A DNA stretch of 64,000 nucleotides from a virus. The position numbers were made by a program, and so were the translations under genes. The stretch lies in IMG/VR virus record IMGVR_UViG_3300032245_001746, positions 1 to 64,000 of that record. One strand, 5' to 3'. Shown here one piece after another: positions 42,212 through 49,728 of this stretch. Every line of letters begins with the position of its first letter. Positions within the stretch are counted from its first letter, which is position 1. The notes beneath the pieces are model-generated. The model was not told the origin of the DNA, did not search any database, and saw only the letters and a list, made by a program, of their open reading frames with translations.

Positions 42212-42472
42212 CTAAACTCCCTTGTCTGTATTTATAATGTTTTTTAATATTTGATAACTTCTATTAATTATTTTTAATTTAGACATGTGACTTCTAAATC
42301 TCCAAAAAAAAGATTTTTCTAAAATCTTTACAGTTAAAAATAACAATCTTCTATCAGATTCTTGTTCTATTTTATAAAATTCAATGTTAATTTTAGACAT
42401 TGCATTTTCATAATCTTGTTCTTCTTTATACAAGTCTATATCTTCTGTATCATCTGATTCAAATCGTTTCAT
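42212..42472 (-). CDS. Hypothetical helical protein (86 aa)
   Basis: 86 residues, an acidic start (ESDDTEDIDLYKEEQDYENAMSKINIEFYKIEQES) and a basic C-terminal helix region (RSHMSKLKIINRSYQILKN). No family recognised. It abuts both neighbours in the packed minus-strand run. Confidence 0.6.
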   Translation of the reverse strand: MKRFESDDTEDIDLYKEEQDYENAMSKINIEFYKIEQESDRRLLFLTVKILEKSFFWRFRSHMSKLKIINRSYQILKNIINTDKGV

Positions 42473-42988
42473 TCACATTCCTCTTATCATTTTAAACAAA
42501 ATTGATGCACTTTTAGCTAAACTTAATACTTTATGTTCGTTCAATGTCATATTATCAGAATAACATTCATTTATATTTTCAAAAATATTTTTATTTTTTA
42601 AAATCCATTCAGGTCCAATAAAATTACCACATTTATTGTAATAATTTACAAAAGAACAATCTTCATCTGAATTTGTTGGATAAATATCTAAAGTTTCTTT
42701 TAAAACATCAATACATGCAATTTCTGGTGTGATTTCTAATATTTTAGTATTTTTACATATATTTTCTGTAGAATATTTATCTTTATATTGTATAAATGGA
42801 ATTTTACATTTATAAACCCAAGAAAATAAAGATTTAGTTGTATACATTCCTCTTTTACATAAAACACACATTTTTGCATCAGGCAAATTGGTTCTTATTG
42901 AATACCAAGACAAAAACGACATCCAATCATGATGATTTACATATTCACATTTAATTAATATTAATAGGTTTTTACCATATTCATTCAT
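42473..42988 (-). CDS. Hypothetical protein (171 aa), Cys and aromatic rich
   Basis: 171 residues. Opens LLILIKCEYVNHHDWMSFLSWYSI, then LPDAKMCVLCKRGMYTT and IPFIQYKDKYS. The alternating strand/helix pattern suggests an alpha/beta fold resembling nucleotide-sugar binding domains, but the evidence is weak. No assignment is made. It overlaps the 42985 gene by 4 bp. Confidence 0.55.
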   Translation of the reverse strand: MNEYGKNLLILIKCEYVNHHDWMSFLSWYSIRTNLPDAKMCVLCKRGMYTTKSLFSWVYKCKIPFIQYKDKYSTENICKNTKILEITPEIACIDVLKETLDIYPTNSDEDCSFVNYYNKCGNFIGPEWILKNKNIFENINECYSDNMTLNEHKVLSLAKSASILFKMIRGM

Positions 42989-43173
42989 AAAGAAATTTCT
43001 TTCGAATCAATAATAAAATACTGATTATAATTTGGTATGTTTAAATATTCAATATAACTCAAACAAATATCTAACATTTGTTTTGCAATTTCTATATTTT
43101 GCGTACACCAAATTCCAGTTTTTGGAAAAGATAAATAATTATTGGATATAGTATTTAATATATAATAATTCAT
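42985..43173 (-). CDS. Small hypothetical protein (62 aa)
   Basis: 62 residues: MNYYILNTISNNYLSFPKTGIW, then a helix (EIAKQMLDICLSYIEYL) and a closing strand YFIIDSKEISL. The layout suggests a small alpha/beta domain. It overlaps both neighbours by ATGA-type junctions, indicating a co-translated operon. Confidence 0.55.
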   Translation of the reverse strand: MNYYILNTISNNYLSFPKTGIWCTQNIEIAKQMLDICLSYIEYLNIPNYNQYFIIDSKEISL

Positions 43174-43331
43174 ATTATAGGCTTGCTTTTAAGATTCTTA
43201 ATTAAAGTAGTTTTAGTTTTTGGTTTTTTAAAACTATTTAATGGTTTTTCTGGAAGCCAGAAGTGTTGTCCTGCACGCCCAGGTTTATTGAGTCCAAATG
43301 ACTCGAAATAATCCTTAAAATTCAATTGCAT
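43170..43331 (-). CDS. 53-aa protein with capsid-targeting-like N-terminus
   Basis: 53 residues, too short for most ORF cut-offs. The N-terminus LNFKDYFESFG fits the shared motif; the rest is basic and Pro rich (GRAGQHFWLPEKPL, FKKPKTKTTLIKNLKSK). It starts at ATG 43331 overlapping the previous stop (TAATG) and ends overlapping the 42985 gene (ATGA). If the N-terminus is clipped at Glu10, a small basic peptide of about 43 residues would remain, like T4 internal head peptides. Confidence 0.65.
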   Translation of the reverse strand: MQLNFKDYFESFGLNKPGRAGQHFWLPEKPLNSFKKPKTKTTLIKNLKSKPII

Positions 43332-43591
43332 TAAACTGGGTCCTTATCATCATCTGATACTGGCATTAATGCTCCCAACTTATTTAATGGAACATTGGGA
43401 TTTTTAACAACAGATTGTTTTGCAGCAACTACAGGATTTTGTCCCTTTTTAATTGCTGTAGCGGCAGCAGTTTTTGCAGCAGTTGCTGCGGCAGCCAAAA
43501 CCGGATTTGATGCAATCTGTTTTTGTGTATTTTGTTGATTACCTGGAGCCATCATATCTTCCAGCCAATTTTTGAAATATAAATTTTCCAT
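43331..43591 (-). CDS. Ala-rich protein with capsid-targeting-like N-terminus
   Basis: 86 residues from ATG 43591; the longer frame lacks support. The N-terminus YFKNWLEDMMAPG fits the shared motif. Then an Ala-rich helix ASNPVLAAAATAAKTAAATA and a basic stretch, ending in SDDDKDPV. A TATAAATT box lies just before the ATG. Small, Ala/Lys-rich and with the motif, it resembles internal head proteins. First of the packed run down to 41876. Confidence 0.65.
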   Translation of the reverse strand: MENLYFKNWLEDMMAPGNQQNTQKQIASNPVLAAAATAAKTAAATAIKKGQNPVVAAKQSVVKNPNVPLNKLGALMPVSDDDKDPV

Positions 43592-43620
43592 AAATTTATA
43601 TATTAATAAATGTAAAAAAA

Positions 43621-43887
43621 TTATTTCCAATATTCTATATCATCTATCCAATAATGTAAAATATTTCCTTTTGTTGAATAATATTTTCTATCTATTTTTA
43701 TTTTGCCAGAATGAATAAGTCTGTGATGGTTAGCACAAACCGTCAAGCTGTTAAATTCTGTGTATTCTCCACCGTCTTCTCCAGGAATAATTCTATGCAC
43801 ATCTAATAAATCATAATTATCTTCATCACAAAAAAAACATTTTTTATCAAAGTGTTTTTTTGCCTTTTTGTCAACTTTTCTTTTCAT
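43621..43887 (-). CDS. HNH endonuclease
   Basis: 88 residues. A zinc-ribbon HNH layout: CFFCDEDNYDLLDVHRI (C-x2-C and the first H), NSLTVCANHHRLIH (N and final H with C). Basic N-terminus KRKVDKKAKKHFDKK. Free-standing HNH proteins in phages nick or cut DNA, as homing enzymes or in packaging. It is not inside an intron or intein here. It lies 4 bp downstream of the HldE-like gene. Confidence 0.88.
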   Translation of the reverse strand: MKRKVDKKAKKHFDKKCFFCDEDNYDLLDVHRIIPGEDGGEYTEFNSLTVCANHHRLIHSGKIKIDRKYYSTKGNILHYWIDDIEYWK

Positions 43888-43891
43888 AAAT

Positions 43892-45247
43892 CTAAATGAG
43901 ATTTAATTGTTTTAATTTTTCTGTAGTTGATACACATTCTTGAAAATTAAATATAATTACTTCAGCATATTCTTTTCCAACAACATCTTCTGGATGGTAG
44001 TCCCCACCTTTTACTATCTTTTTAGGTTTTATTTTTTTAATTATTTCTAAAGGAGTATCTTCTTCAAACCAAGTAACATAATCAACAAATTCCAAAGAAG
44101 AAACAATCTTCATTCTATCTTCTAATGAATAAATAGGTCTTTTTTCACCTTTAAGTCTTTTAACAGAATTATCTGAATTAAGAGCAACAACTAGTTTTTC
44201 ACCTTGTTTTTTTGCAAACTTTAAGCATTCTATATGTGCAGGCGTAAGACCCGCATCGAAACAACCATTTGTGAACACTAAATCGTTTGAATTAAACTCA
44301 AAATCAGAATTAACTATTTTTGCATTGCAATTATCATGATGTTTCTTTAAATCATTCAAATCAATAGCATATCCATTAAGTTTTTGAACATATATACTGC
44401 TGGCAAAGAAGGCTATTTCAATAGATTCTTGAATACTCAAATTTAAAGATTGACATATAGAAATAAATGAAATAAAACAATCTCCAGCACCTACAACACT
44501 TTGAACATTTATCGTGTTTTTTGGAACATATTCTCCATATTCATCATATGTTTTATAATACACTCCCTTACCTTCATTTGTTATAATACATACTTTACAA
44601 TTTGTTTCTTTCATCAAAATGTCACATTGTTTCTTCCAATCCTTTGTGCCTGTCATCAAAATAGCTTCTTTGTAATTAGGTTTAAAAATGGTACAACCAT
44701 ACCATTTAGATGCAGGTCCTAATTTAGGATCAACAATTGTTATAATATCTTCACAATTACTTAATATAGATTTTATATATTCCTCGTCAAATAACCCCTT
44801 ATTATAATCAGATAAAACTAAAACATTTGATTCTTGTTTTAATTCATTAAAATAATCTAATAAAACATTACGAACATCAAAAAGTTGTTCCTCATTTAAT
44901 TTATAATTTTCAAATTCATCATCAATTCTGGCAACTTGATTATTTCCACAATAATATCTACTTTTAACTGGAATTTTTGCATTATAATTTCCATGATGTT
45001 CTTCAACTGAAATAAAATAAGCATTTATGAATCTTTCTATTTGTTCATACACTTTGGCAGCACCACCAGAAGTTTTAATTGGCTTTTTTCCATTTAATTT
45101 AATTATAGGAATTGGACATTCTGGTGAAATCCTAGTCATTTCACATTGATAATGTTCATCAATTATGTTATCTCCAAAAACAATAATTTTGTTATTTTTA
45201 TAGCAATTATATTCCAGTAATTTTATAAATTTTTCAATTATATTCAT
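43892..45247 (-). CDS. hldE: HldE/RfaE-like bifunctional sugar kinase/nucleotidyltransferase
   Basis: 451 residues, near E. coli HldE (477). The N-domain is PfkB-type: IIVFGDNIIDEHYQ, KTSGGAAKV, VLSDYNKGLF, and VVGAGDCFISFISI with the GAGD catalytic loop. The C-domain is nucleotidyltransferase: TNGCFDAGLTPAHIECL, NSDNSVKRLKGEKRPI, EFVDYVTWFEEDTPLEII, IVKGGDYHPEDVVG and a final NFQECVSTTEKL. HldE makes ADP-heptose precursors for LPS. The usual HxGH reads TPAH, so the first His is lost and adenylyl transfer may be altered. Two GT-B proteins at 13-15 kb could be the users (inference). Confidence 0.9.
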   Translation of the reverse strand: MNIIEKFIKLLEYNCYKNNKIIVFGDNIIDEHYQCEMTRISPECPIPIIKLNGKKPIKTSGGAAKVYEQIERFINAYFISVEEHHGNYNAKIPVKSRYYCGNNQVARIDDEFENYKLNEEQLFDVRNVLLDYFNELKQESNVLVLSDYNKGLFDEEYIKSILSNCEDIITIVDPKLGPASKWYGCTIFKPNYKEAILMTGTKDWKKQCDILMKETNCKVCIITNEGKGVYYKTYDEYGEYVPKNTINVQSVVGAGDCFISFISICQSLNLSIQESIEIAFFASSIYVQKLNGYAIDLNDLKKHHDNCNAKIVNSDFEFNSNDLVFTNGCFDAGLTPAHIECLKFAKKQGEKLVVALNSDNSVKRLKGEKRPIYSLEDRMKIVSSLEFVDYVTWFEEDTPLEIIKKIKPKKIVKGGDYHPEDVVGKEYAEVIIFNFQECVSTTEKLKQLNLI

Positions 45248-45264
45248 AAAATGAATATAGTAAT

Positions 45265-45272
45265 TATAAATA
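45265..45272 (+). promoter_or_regulatory. TATAAATA late-promoter-like box
   Basis: Exact match to the T4 late promoter core TATAAATA, 4 nt before ATG 45277, no ribosome-binding site between. It lies in the 29-bp divergent gap to the HldE-like gene. Confidence 0.5.
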
Positions 45273-45276
45273 ATAT

Positions 45277-46029
45277 ATGGAATTTAATTTCAAAAAATAT
45301 TTTTTAAACGAAATGCCAATTGATAATTTAAAATTAATTGGTAAATGGGGAAATAATGATCCTTTAAGGAGATTTACTAAAATTGATGCTGGAATCTTAA
45401 CTAGTCCTAAAGGAGTGGAAAAAATAAAACAAAAATGGTCAAGAACAGAATATAATTTCAATTTATATTTTGTTCGAGAAAAAAATGCTTGGAAAGAATC
45501 GTTCGTTGGAGAAGTTAACATAGAATATGTTAAACAAAAATTAAATTTAGAATTACCTGAATTAAATGATGATTCAATAACTATAATTTATACCAATAAT
45601 ATTGGTCAAGAAAAACAACCATTAACTGGCTGGACATTAGCACATAGATTTTCTCACGCACTTGTAAGAAATGAATTTTATAAAAATAATTATGTTAAAG
45701 AATTAACAAGATTAATTAATGAATTAAAAGAAGATTTTGGATTAAAATTTTTCAAAGAAATAGATTATTATTATAATCTAGGAACTATGAAATCATGTAG
45801 AGAAAGAAATTTAGCTACACCATTAGAATTTCAACATGAATTGTTTGCACAATTTATAATTAACGGAAAAATAAATTTCAACAAATATGAAAATTGGAAA
45901 TTTGTTAATAAATCAGACAAAGCCTTCAATTCTGAAATCAATCAATTTTTAGAAATAAAAGAAAGAGATTTTGATTATCAAATCAGTTCGGTACTGGGGA
46001 CTTTGCATAATAAAATATTTATTGTTTAA
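45277..46029 (+). CDS. HRFSH-type zincin-like protein with capsid-targeting-like N-terminus
   Basis: 250 residues. The N-terminus FNFKKYFLNEM fits the shared motif. The centre shows WTLAHRFSHALVRN, a HRxxH in place of HExxH, and 55 residues later TPLEFQHELFAQFI, the same 'E..F..AQF' element as the HEVAH protein at 1480. I recall phage proteins with an AHR-x-x-HA motif, so Arg may be a family feature. Classical peptidase catalysis is unlikely without the Glu. It is a lone plus-strand gene with TATAAATA directly before the start. Confidence 0.6.
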   Translation: MEFNFKKYFLNEMPIDNLKLIGKWGNNDPLRRFTKIDAGILTSPKGVEKIKQKWSRTEYNFNLYFVREKNAWKESFVGEVNIEYVKQKLNLELPELNDDSITIIYTNNIGQEKQPLTGWTLAHRFSHALVRNEFYKNNYVKELTRLINELKEDFGLKFFKEIDYYYNLGTMKSCRERNLATPLEFQHELFAQFIINGKINFNKYENWKFVNKSDKAFNSEINQFLEIKERDFDYQISSVLGTLHNKIFIV

Positions 46030-46169
46030 TATTATATTTGCTTTGCTAATCTAGGAAATGTTAATTGTTTTATTTTATTCTTTCATCTGTATTACAAGTA
46101 TTTTTAACCATTAATTAATCCACCTAAAATTAATTAGATTCTATTAATAATTTTTGAATTAAATCTATA

Positions 46170-47204
46170 TTAGAATCCAAAAATTTGATTATGTGTTCTG
46201 TTAACTTTAATAAAAGTTACATTATCATATATTTCCATTAAATTAGATGAATTTGTATAAGTACAAGCACTTCTTAATCCACCAAGAATATCACTAACAA
46301 TATTTTGTAATTTTCCTTTATATGGAAGTTCAACAACTTTACCTTCAGAAGCTCTATAATTAGAAACCCCTCCACAATGTTTATTCATTGCTTCTTTAGA
46401 AGACATCCCGTAAAATTTAAATTTGTTTTTTCTTCCATAATCATCATAAGACCAATCTCCTTCACATTCATCACAACCTGCAAACATGCCACCAATCATT
46501 GTCATATCTGCGCCTGCACCGAAGGCTTTAGCTATATCGCCAGCACATGTTATTCCACCATCAGAACATAACTTCATATCGTAAACTATACACTCTTTTG
46601 CAGCTTCTATTATGCAACTTAACTGAGGAACTCCAACACCAGTTTTAATTCTAGTTGTACAAACGCTGCCGCCGCCTATTCCAAATTTTAATATATTTAC
46701 ACCTAATTTTTTAAAATCTGAAACAATTTCTGGAGTCGCTACATTTCCAACCATAAGTGTACAATCTGGTTGTATATCTTTAACTAATTTAATTACATTT
46801 TTAACTAAAGGAGTATAAGCATTAGCTACATCTAAACAAATATTTGGAACAGACACTTGACTACAAACATTTTTTAACTTATCAAAATCAGCTTTTTGAA
46901 CTCCTATAGAATAAAATATTAATTTTTTCTCTTGATCATTTAACGAATTGTAAAAATCTACATATTGCTTCTCTTCATAATGTTTAATCAAACAAGTCAT
47001 CATATTATGTTTAATTAACTCTCTGGCTATAGAAAAAGTACCAACTCCATCCATATTTGAAGCTATAATTGGTATACATTTTCCGTGCGTTTCGGTAAAT
47101 GAGTTTTTAAATAAATCAACTTCAGATCTTGAATTAAGATTAGAGATTGTAGGACGGATTAATACATCTGAAAAATCCAAATAATTATTTTCTAATATCT
47201 TCAT
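46170..47204 (-). CDS. guaC: GMP reductase (IMPDH/GMPR family)
   Basis: 344 residues from ATG 47204; upstream in-frame codons lie inside the previous gene. Family signatures: DFSDVLIRPTIS, SNMDGVGTFSIARELIKH, FGIGGGSVCTTRIKTGVGVPQL with catalytic Cys, SDGGITCAGDIAKAFGAGADMTMIGGMFAGC and a FYGMSSKEAM block. CTTRIKTGVG favours GMP reductase (GMP to IMP) over IMP dehydrogenase. No CBS domains, as in GuaC. It could shift the purine pool for DNA synthesis. Followed by 140 bp with no gene. Confidence 0.92.
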   Translation of the reverse strand: MKILENNYLDFSDVLIRPTISNLNSRSEVDLFKNSFTETHGKCIPIIASNMDGVGTFSIARELIKHNMMTCLIKHYEEKQYVDFYNSLNDQEKKLIFYSIGVQKADFDKLKNVCSQVSVPNICLDVANAYTPLVKNVIKLVKDIQPDCTLMVGNVATPEIVSDFKKLGVNILKFGIGGGSVCTTRIKTGVGVPQLSCIIEAAKECIVYDMKLCSDGGITCAGDIAKAFGAGADMTMIGGMFAGCDECEGDWSYDDYGRKNKFKFYGMSSKEAMNKHCGGVSNYRASEGKVVELPYKGKLQNIVSDILGGLRSACTYTNSSNLMEIYDNVTFIKVNRTHNQIFGF

Positions 47205-47217
47205 AAATTTAAAATTT

Positions 47218-47748
47218 CTAATAACAAACAGTATTAACAACTTTGGCAGCATCTTGTAAATTAAACACTTTAAATCCAACACATTCATTAATCATAGGAT
47301 GATCATAAATATCATTGTCTTGATTAATAATAGCAACTACTGGTTTGACTAAAGATTTAGCCCAAGCTATCTCCATAACTGTACCAATAGATATTTTATC
47401 TCCAGTTAAATTTGCTACTATACAAGAACAATTTAAAACATCATTGTAATCCCTTGTAATTACAGCTTTAGAATTGCAAATTACTTTTGTAAATGAATCA
47501 GATTTTTCTATAAATGAATCATTTATAACAGAACCTTTTAATGCATCTTTATTTCTCATGGGAGATAAAAAATTATATCTTGATTTAATAAAATCAAAAT
47601 CAGTTTTACTATCTTTAATAAATCTTTGTTCAGAAACAACCACATTAATAAATTCAAATATAAACTTGTTTCTCCAGTTCACAGATTCACTATAATCTAT
47701 ATTTGTTATTGGACCAGCTAAATAAATTGAATAACTCATAATTTTCAT
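47218..47748 (-). CDS. Nucleoside 2-deoxyribosyltransferase-like protein
   Basis: 176 residues; ATG 47748 overlaps the DHFR stop (ATGA). MSYSIYLAGPITNIDYSESVNWRNKF gives the family GPI motif. The middle has FLSPMRNKDALKG and KAVITRDYNDVLNCSCIVANL (D-x-x-D), and the C-terminus GTVMEIAWAKSLVKPVVAI (with catalytic-site Glu) is typical. The family moves deoxyribose between bases or hydrolyses nucleotides; phage roles are in salvage or DNA modification. It lies between DHFR and GMP reductase. Confidence 0.8.
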   Translation of the reverse strand: MKIMSYSIYLAGPITNIDYSESVNWRNKFIFEFINVVVSEQRFIKDSKTDFDFIKSRYNFLSPMRNKDALKGSVINDSFIEKSDSFTKVICNSKAVITRDYNDVLNCSCIVANLTGDKISIGTVMEIAWAKSLVKPVVAIINQDNDIYDHPMINECVGFKVFNLQDAAKVVNTVCY

Positions 47749-48206
47749 TTCTTTAATAAAGTATAAAATAAAAAATTTCCATAATTATCCGAAGATAATT
47801 CTTCCCATTGATCAATATCAAAATTTGGGAAAAAAGTATCACATTCATGAGCTTTATTAAAATATGAAATATACATTTTTTTCACCAAGTTTAATTCTAA
47901 AGCTTTTTTGTAAATCTGTGCTCCACCTATAATAATAGCATTATTTCCAGATTTATGACAAGCTTCTTCAAGAGAAGAAGATATAAAACAATCATCAGAA
48001 CTTTTCATTGTAGTAGAAACTACAATGTTACAACGATTTTTAAGTGGTTTTTTAGGTAAAGATTCCCAAGTATTTCTTCCCATAATTATATTTGAATTCT
48101 TTGTTTTTTCAACAAATAATGACATGTCTTTAGAATCACGCCAAGGCAAAAAATTGTTTTTTCCAATTCCTTTATTTATATCATATGCTACTATAAGTGA
48201 AATCAT
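47745..48206 (-). CDS. folA: Dihydrofolate reductase
   Basis: 153 residues, normal DHFR length. MISLIVAYDINKGIGKNNFLPW (with substrate-side W), IIMGRNTWESLPKKPLKNRCNIVVS, AIIIGGAQIYKKAL (the GG cis-peptide) and ECDTFFPNFD are all typical. It regenerates tetrahydrofolate consumed by thymidylate synthase, encoded 1.5 kb upstream on the same strand. T4 has the same pair (frd, td). A repeat endonuclease gene lies between them. Confidence 0.95.
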   Translation of the reverse strand: MISLIVAYDINKGIGKNNFLPWRDSKDMSLFVEKTKNSNIIMGRNTWESLPKKPLKNRCNIVVSTTMKSSDDCFISSSLEEACHKSGNNAIIIGGAQIYKKALELNLVKKMYISYFNKAHECDTFFPNFDIDQWEELSSDNYGNFLFYTLLKK

Positions 48207-48240
48207 ACTGCAACTTTCTGTTTTTAAATCTAATTTATTT

Positions 48241-49626
48241 TTAGATCATACCACCTAAAAATTCATTAGATTCTATTTTCAAATAATCTCTTATCTGTTG
48301 TCTAAGATTAGTATACTTTAAAACAATCTTAGGTGGATCAGAAATTTCAATTTTTTCTCCATTTAAAAACTTTTCAATGATAGATTCAATTCTTGAAAAT
48401 TCCCAAAATGGAATTATAAGCAATGGTATTTGATTGTTTTTACAATAATCAATTTTAACTTGATCTCTTTCAATACAATTTAATAAATTTTTATGACCAA
48501 AAAAATCTTTTTTTGAACCAAAAGAACCAGGGCGATAATGTTGCATTCCATGATATTCAATGAAAGAATCATTTACTTGAAAATCATATCTTTTATTTCC
48601 TATTTCTTTAATTGTAACTTCCATATTATATTGAATTTCTCTTAAATCAAATATCTGACATATTTTGATTTCACCTTTTGATCTTGGCTTACATTTATCA
48701 CACCTACATCCTTGTTTAAAATCACAAAAATTTGTTTCAGATTTATTTCCACAACTACAAACATAACATATAGATGTATGATTGTTAACATATTCGTTAG
48801 ATAATAGTTTACACCCTTGATCTTTAAAGTATTGCTTTACTTCTTCAAATGGTGTTTTTAAAACTGTTTTAATTTTTTCAATTCCACATTGTTTGCATCT
48901 TCTTCCATTTTTAAAACTATTAAAATTTATTTTAGATTTATTTCCACAACTACAAATATAATCTAATAAATTATGAGCATTAATATATTCATTAGATAAT
49001 AATTCACATCCTTTATCTTCAAAATATTGTTTTACTTCTTCAAATGATGTTTTCTGAGATTCTTGCGATTTTTTATTTCCACACTGTTTACACCTATTCC
49101 CATTTTTGTAATTATTAAAATTTATTTTTGATTTATTTCCGCAATTACAAACATAATCCATTAAAGTACTATTGTTAGTATATTCGGTAGATAATAATTT
49201 ACATCCTTGATCTTTAAAATATTGCTTTACATAATCATATTTAAGACGTTCAGATCCACCACATTTACTGCATCTGTATCCACTTTTAAAATTGTTAAGA
49301 CTTATTTTTGATTTATTTCCGCAATTACAAATATAATTCATTAAAGTACTATTGTTGGTGTATTCGGTAGATAATAATTCACATCCTTGATCTTTAAAAT
49401 ATTGCTTTACCTCTTCAAATGGTAGTTTTTTAGATTTTTTACATTTTTCACATTTATTTCCAATTTTGGTTCCATATTTATAATTATGTAAACTTATTTT
49501 TGATTTATTTCCACAACTACAAACATAGTCCAACAAATTATGAGCATTAATATATTCAGTAGATAATAATTCACATCCTTGATCTTTAAAATATTGTTTT
49601 ACATAATCATAACTAAGTTTTTTCAT
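48241..49626 (-). CDS. Repeat zinc-ribbon protein with C-terminal PD-(D/E)XK-like nuclease
   Basis: 461 residues from ATG 49626, 6 nt after a ggag ribosome-binding site. Five repeats of about 60 residues, each starting with VKQYFKDQGC-LLS-EY and carrying C-x-CGNKSK plus a C-x2-C pair (zinc ribbons, like Pfam DUF723). Then a nuclease domain: NKRYDFQVNDSFIEYHGMQHY (D...E-x-x-x-Q-H) and IERDQVKIDYCKNNQIPLLIIPFWEF, as in Vsr-like or homing nucleases. Probably a free-standing mobile endonuclease inserted between the dTMP genes. Repeats are similar at DNA level too. Confidence 0.75.
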   Translation of the reverse strand: MKKLSYDYVKQYFKDQGCELLSTEYINAHNLLDYVCSCGNKSKISLHNYKYGTKIGNKCEKCKKSKKLPFEEVKQYFKDQGCELLSTEYTNNSTLMNYICNCGNKSKISLNNFKSGYRCSKCGGSERLKYDYVKQYFKDQGCKLLSTEYTNNSTLMDYVCNCGNKSKINFNNYKNGNRCKQCGNKKSQESQKTSFEEVKQYFEDKGCELLSNEYINAHNLLDYICSCGNKSKINFNSFKNGRRCKQCGIEKIKTVLKTPFEEVKQYFKDQGCKLLSNEYVNNHTSICYVCSCGNKSETNFCDFKQGCRCDKCKPRSKGEIKICQIFDLREIQYNMEVTIKEIGNKRYDFQVNDSFIEYHGMQHYRPGSFGSKKDFFGHKNLLNCIERDQVKIDYCKNNQIPLLIIPFWEFSRIESIIEKFLNGEKIEISDPPKIVLKYTNLRQQIRDYLKIESNEFLGGMI

Positions 49627-49646
49627 CATAAACTCCAAAAATATAA

Positions 49647-49666
49647 AATCTTATATTTATATAAGA
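49647..49666 (-). terminator. Hairpin after thyA
   Basis: 8-bp stem with a 4-nt loop, followed on the minus strand by tttatattttt. It could end the thymidylate synthase transcript 60 bp after the stop. The loop side also contains TATAAATA on the minus strand, a candidate late promoter for the endonuclease gene. Confidence 0.45.
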
Positions 49667-49728
49667 TAGAATTTATTTTTATTTAATTTGTTTTAAATGT
49701 AATTTACATTATTTTAAAAATATTTATG

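Noticed and set aside
46030-46169. 140-bp gap with partial similarity to the 3' end of the 48241 endonuclease (shared atagaatctaat then aggtgg)
   Set aside because: Only about 30 bp with gaps in AT-rich sequence; possible nuclease remnant, but chance is as likely. No ORF of more than 18 codons found.
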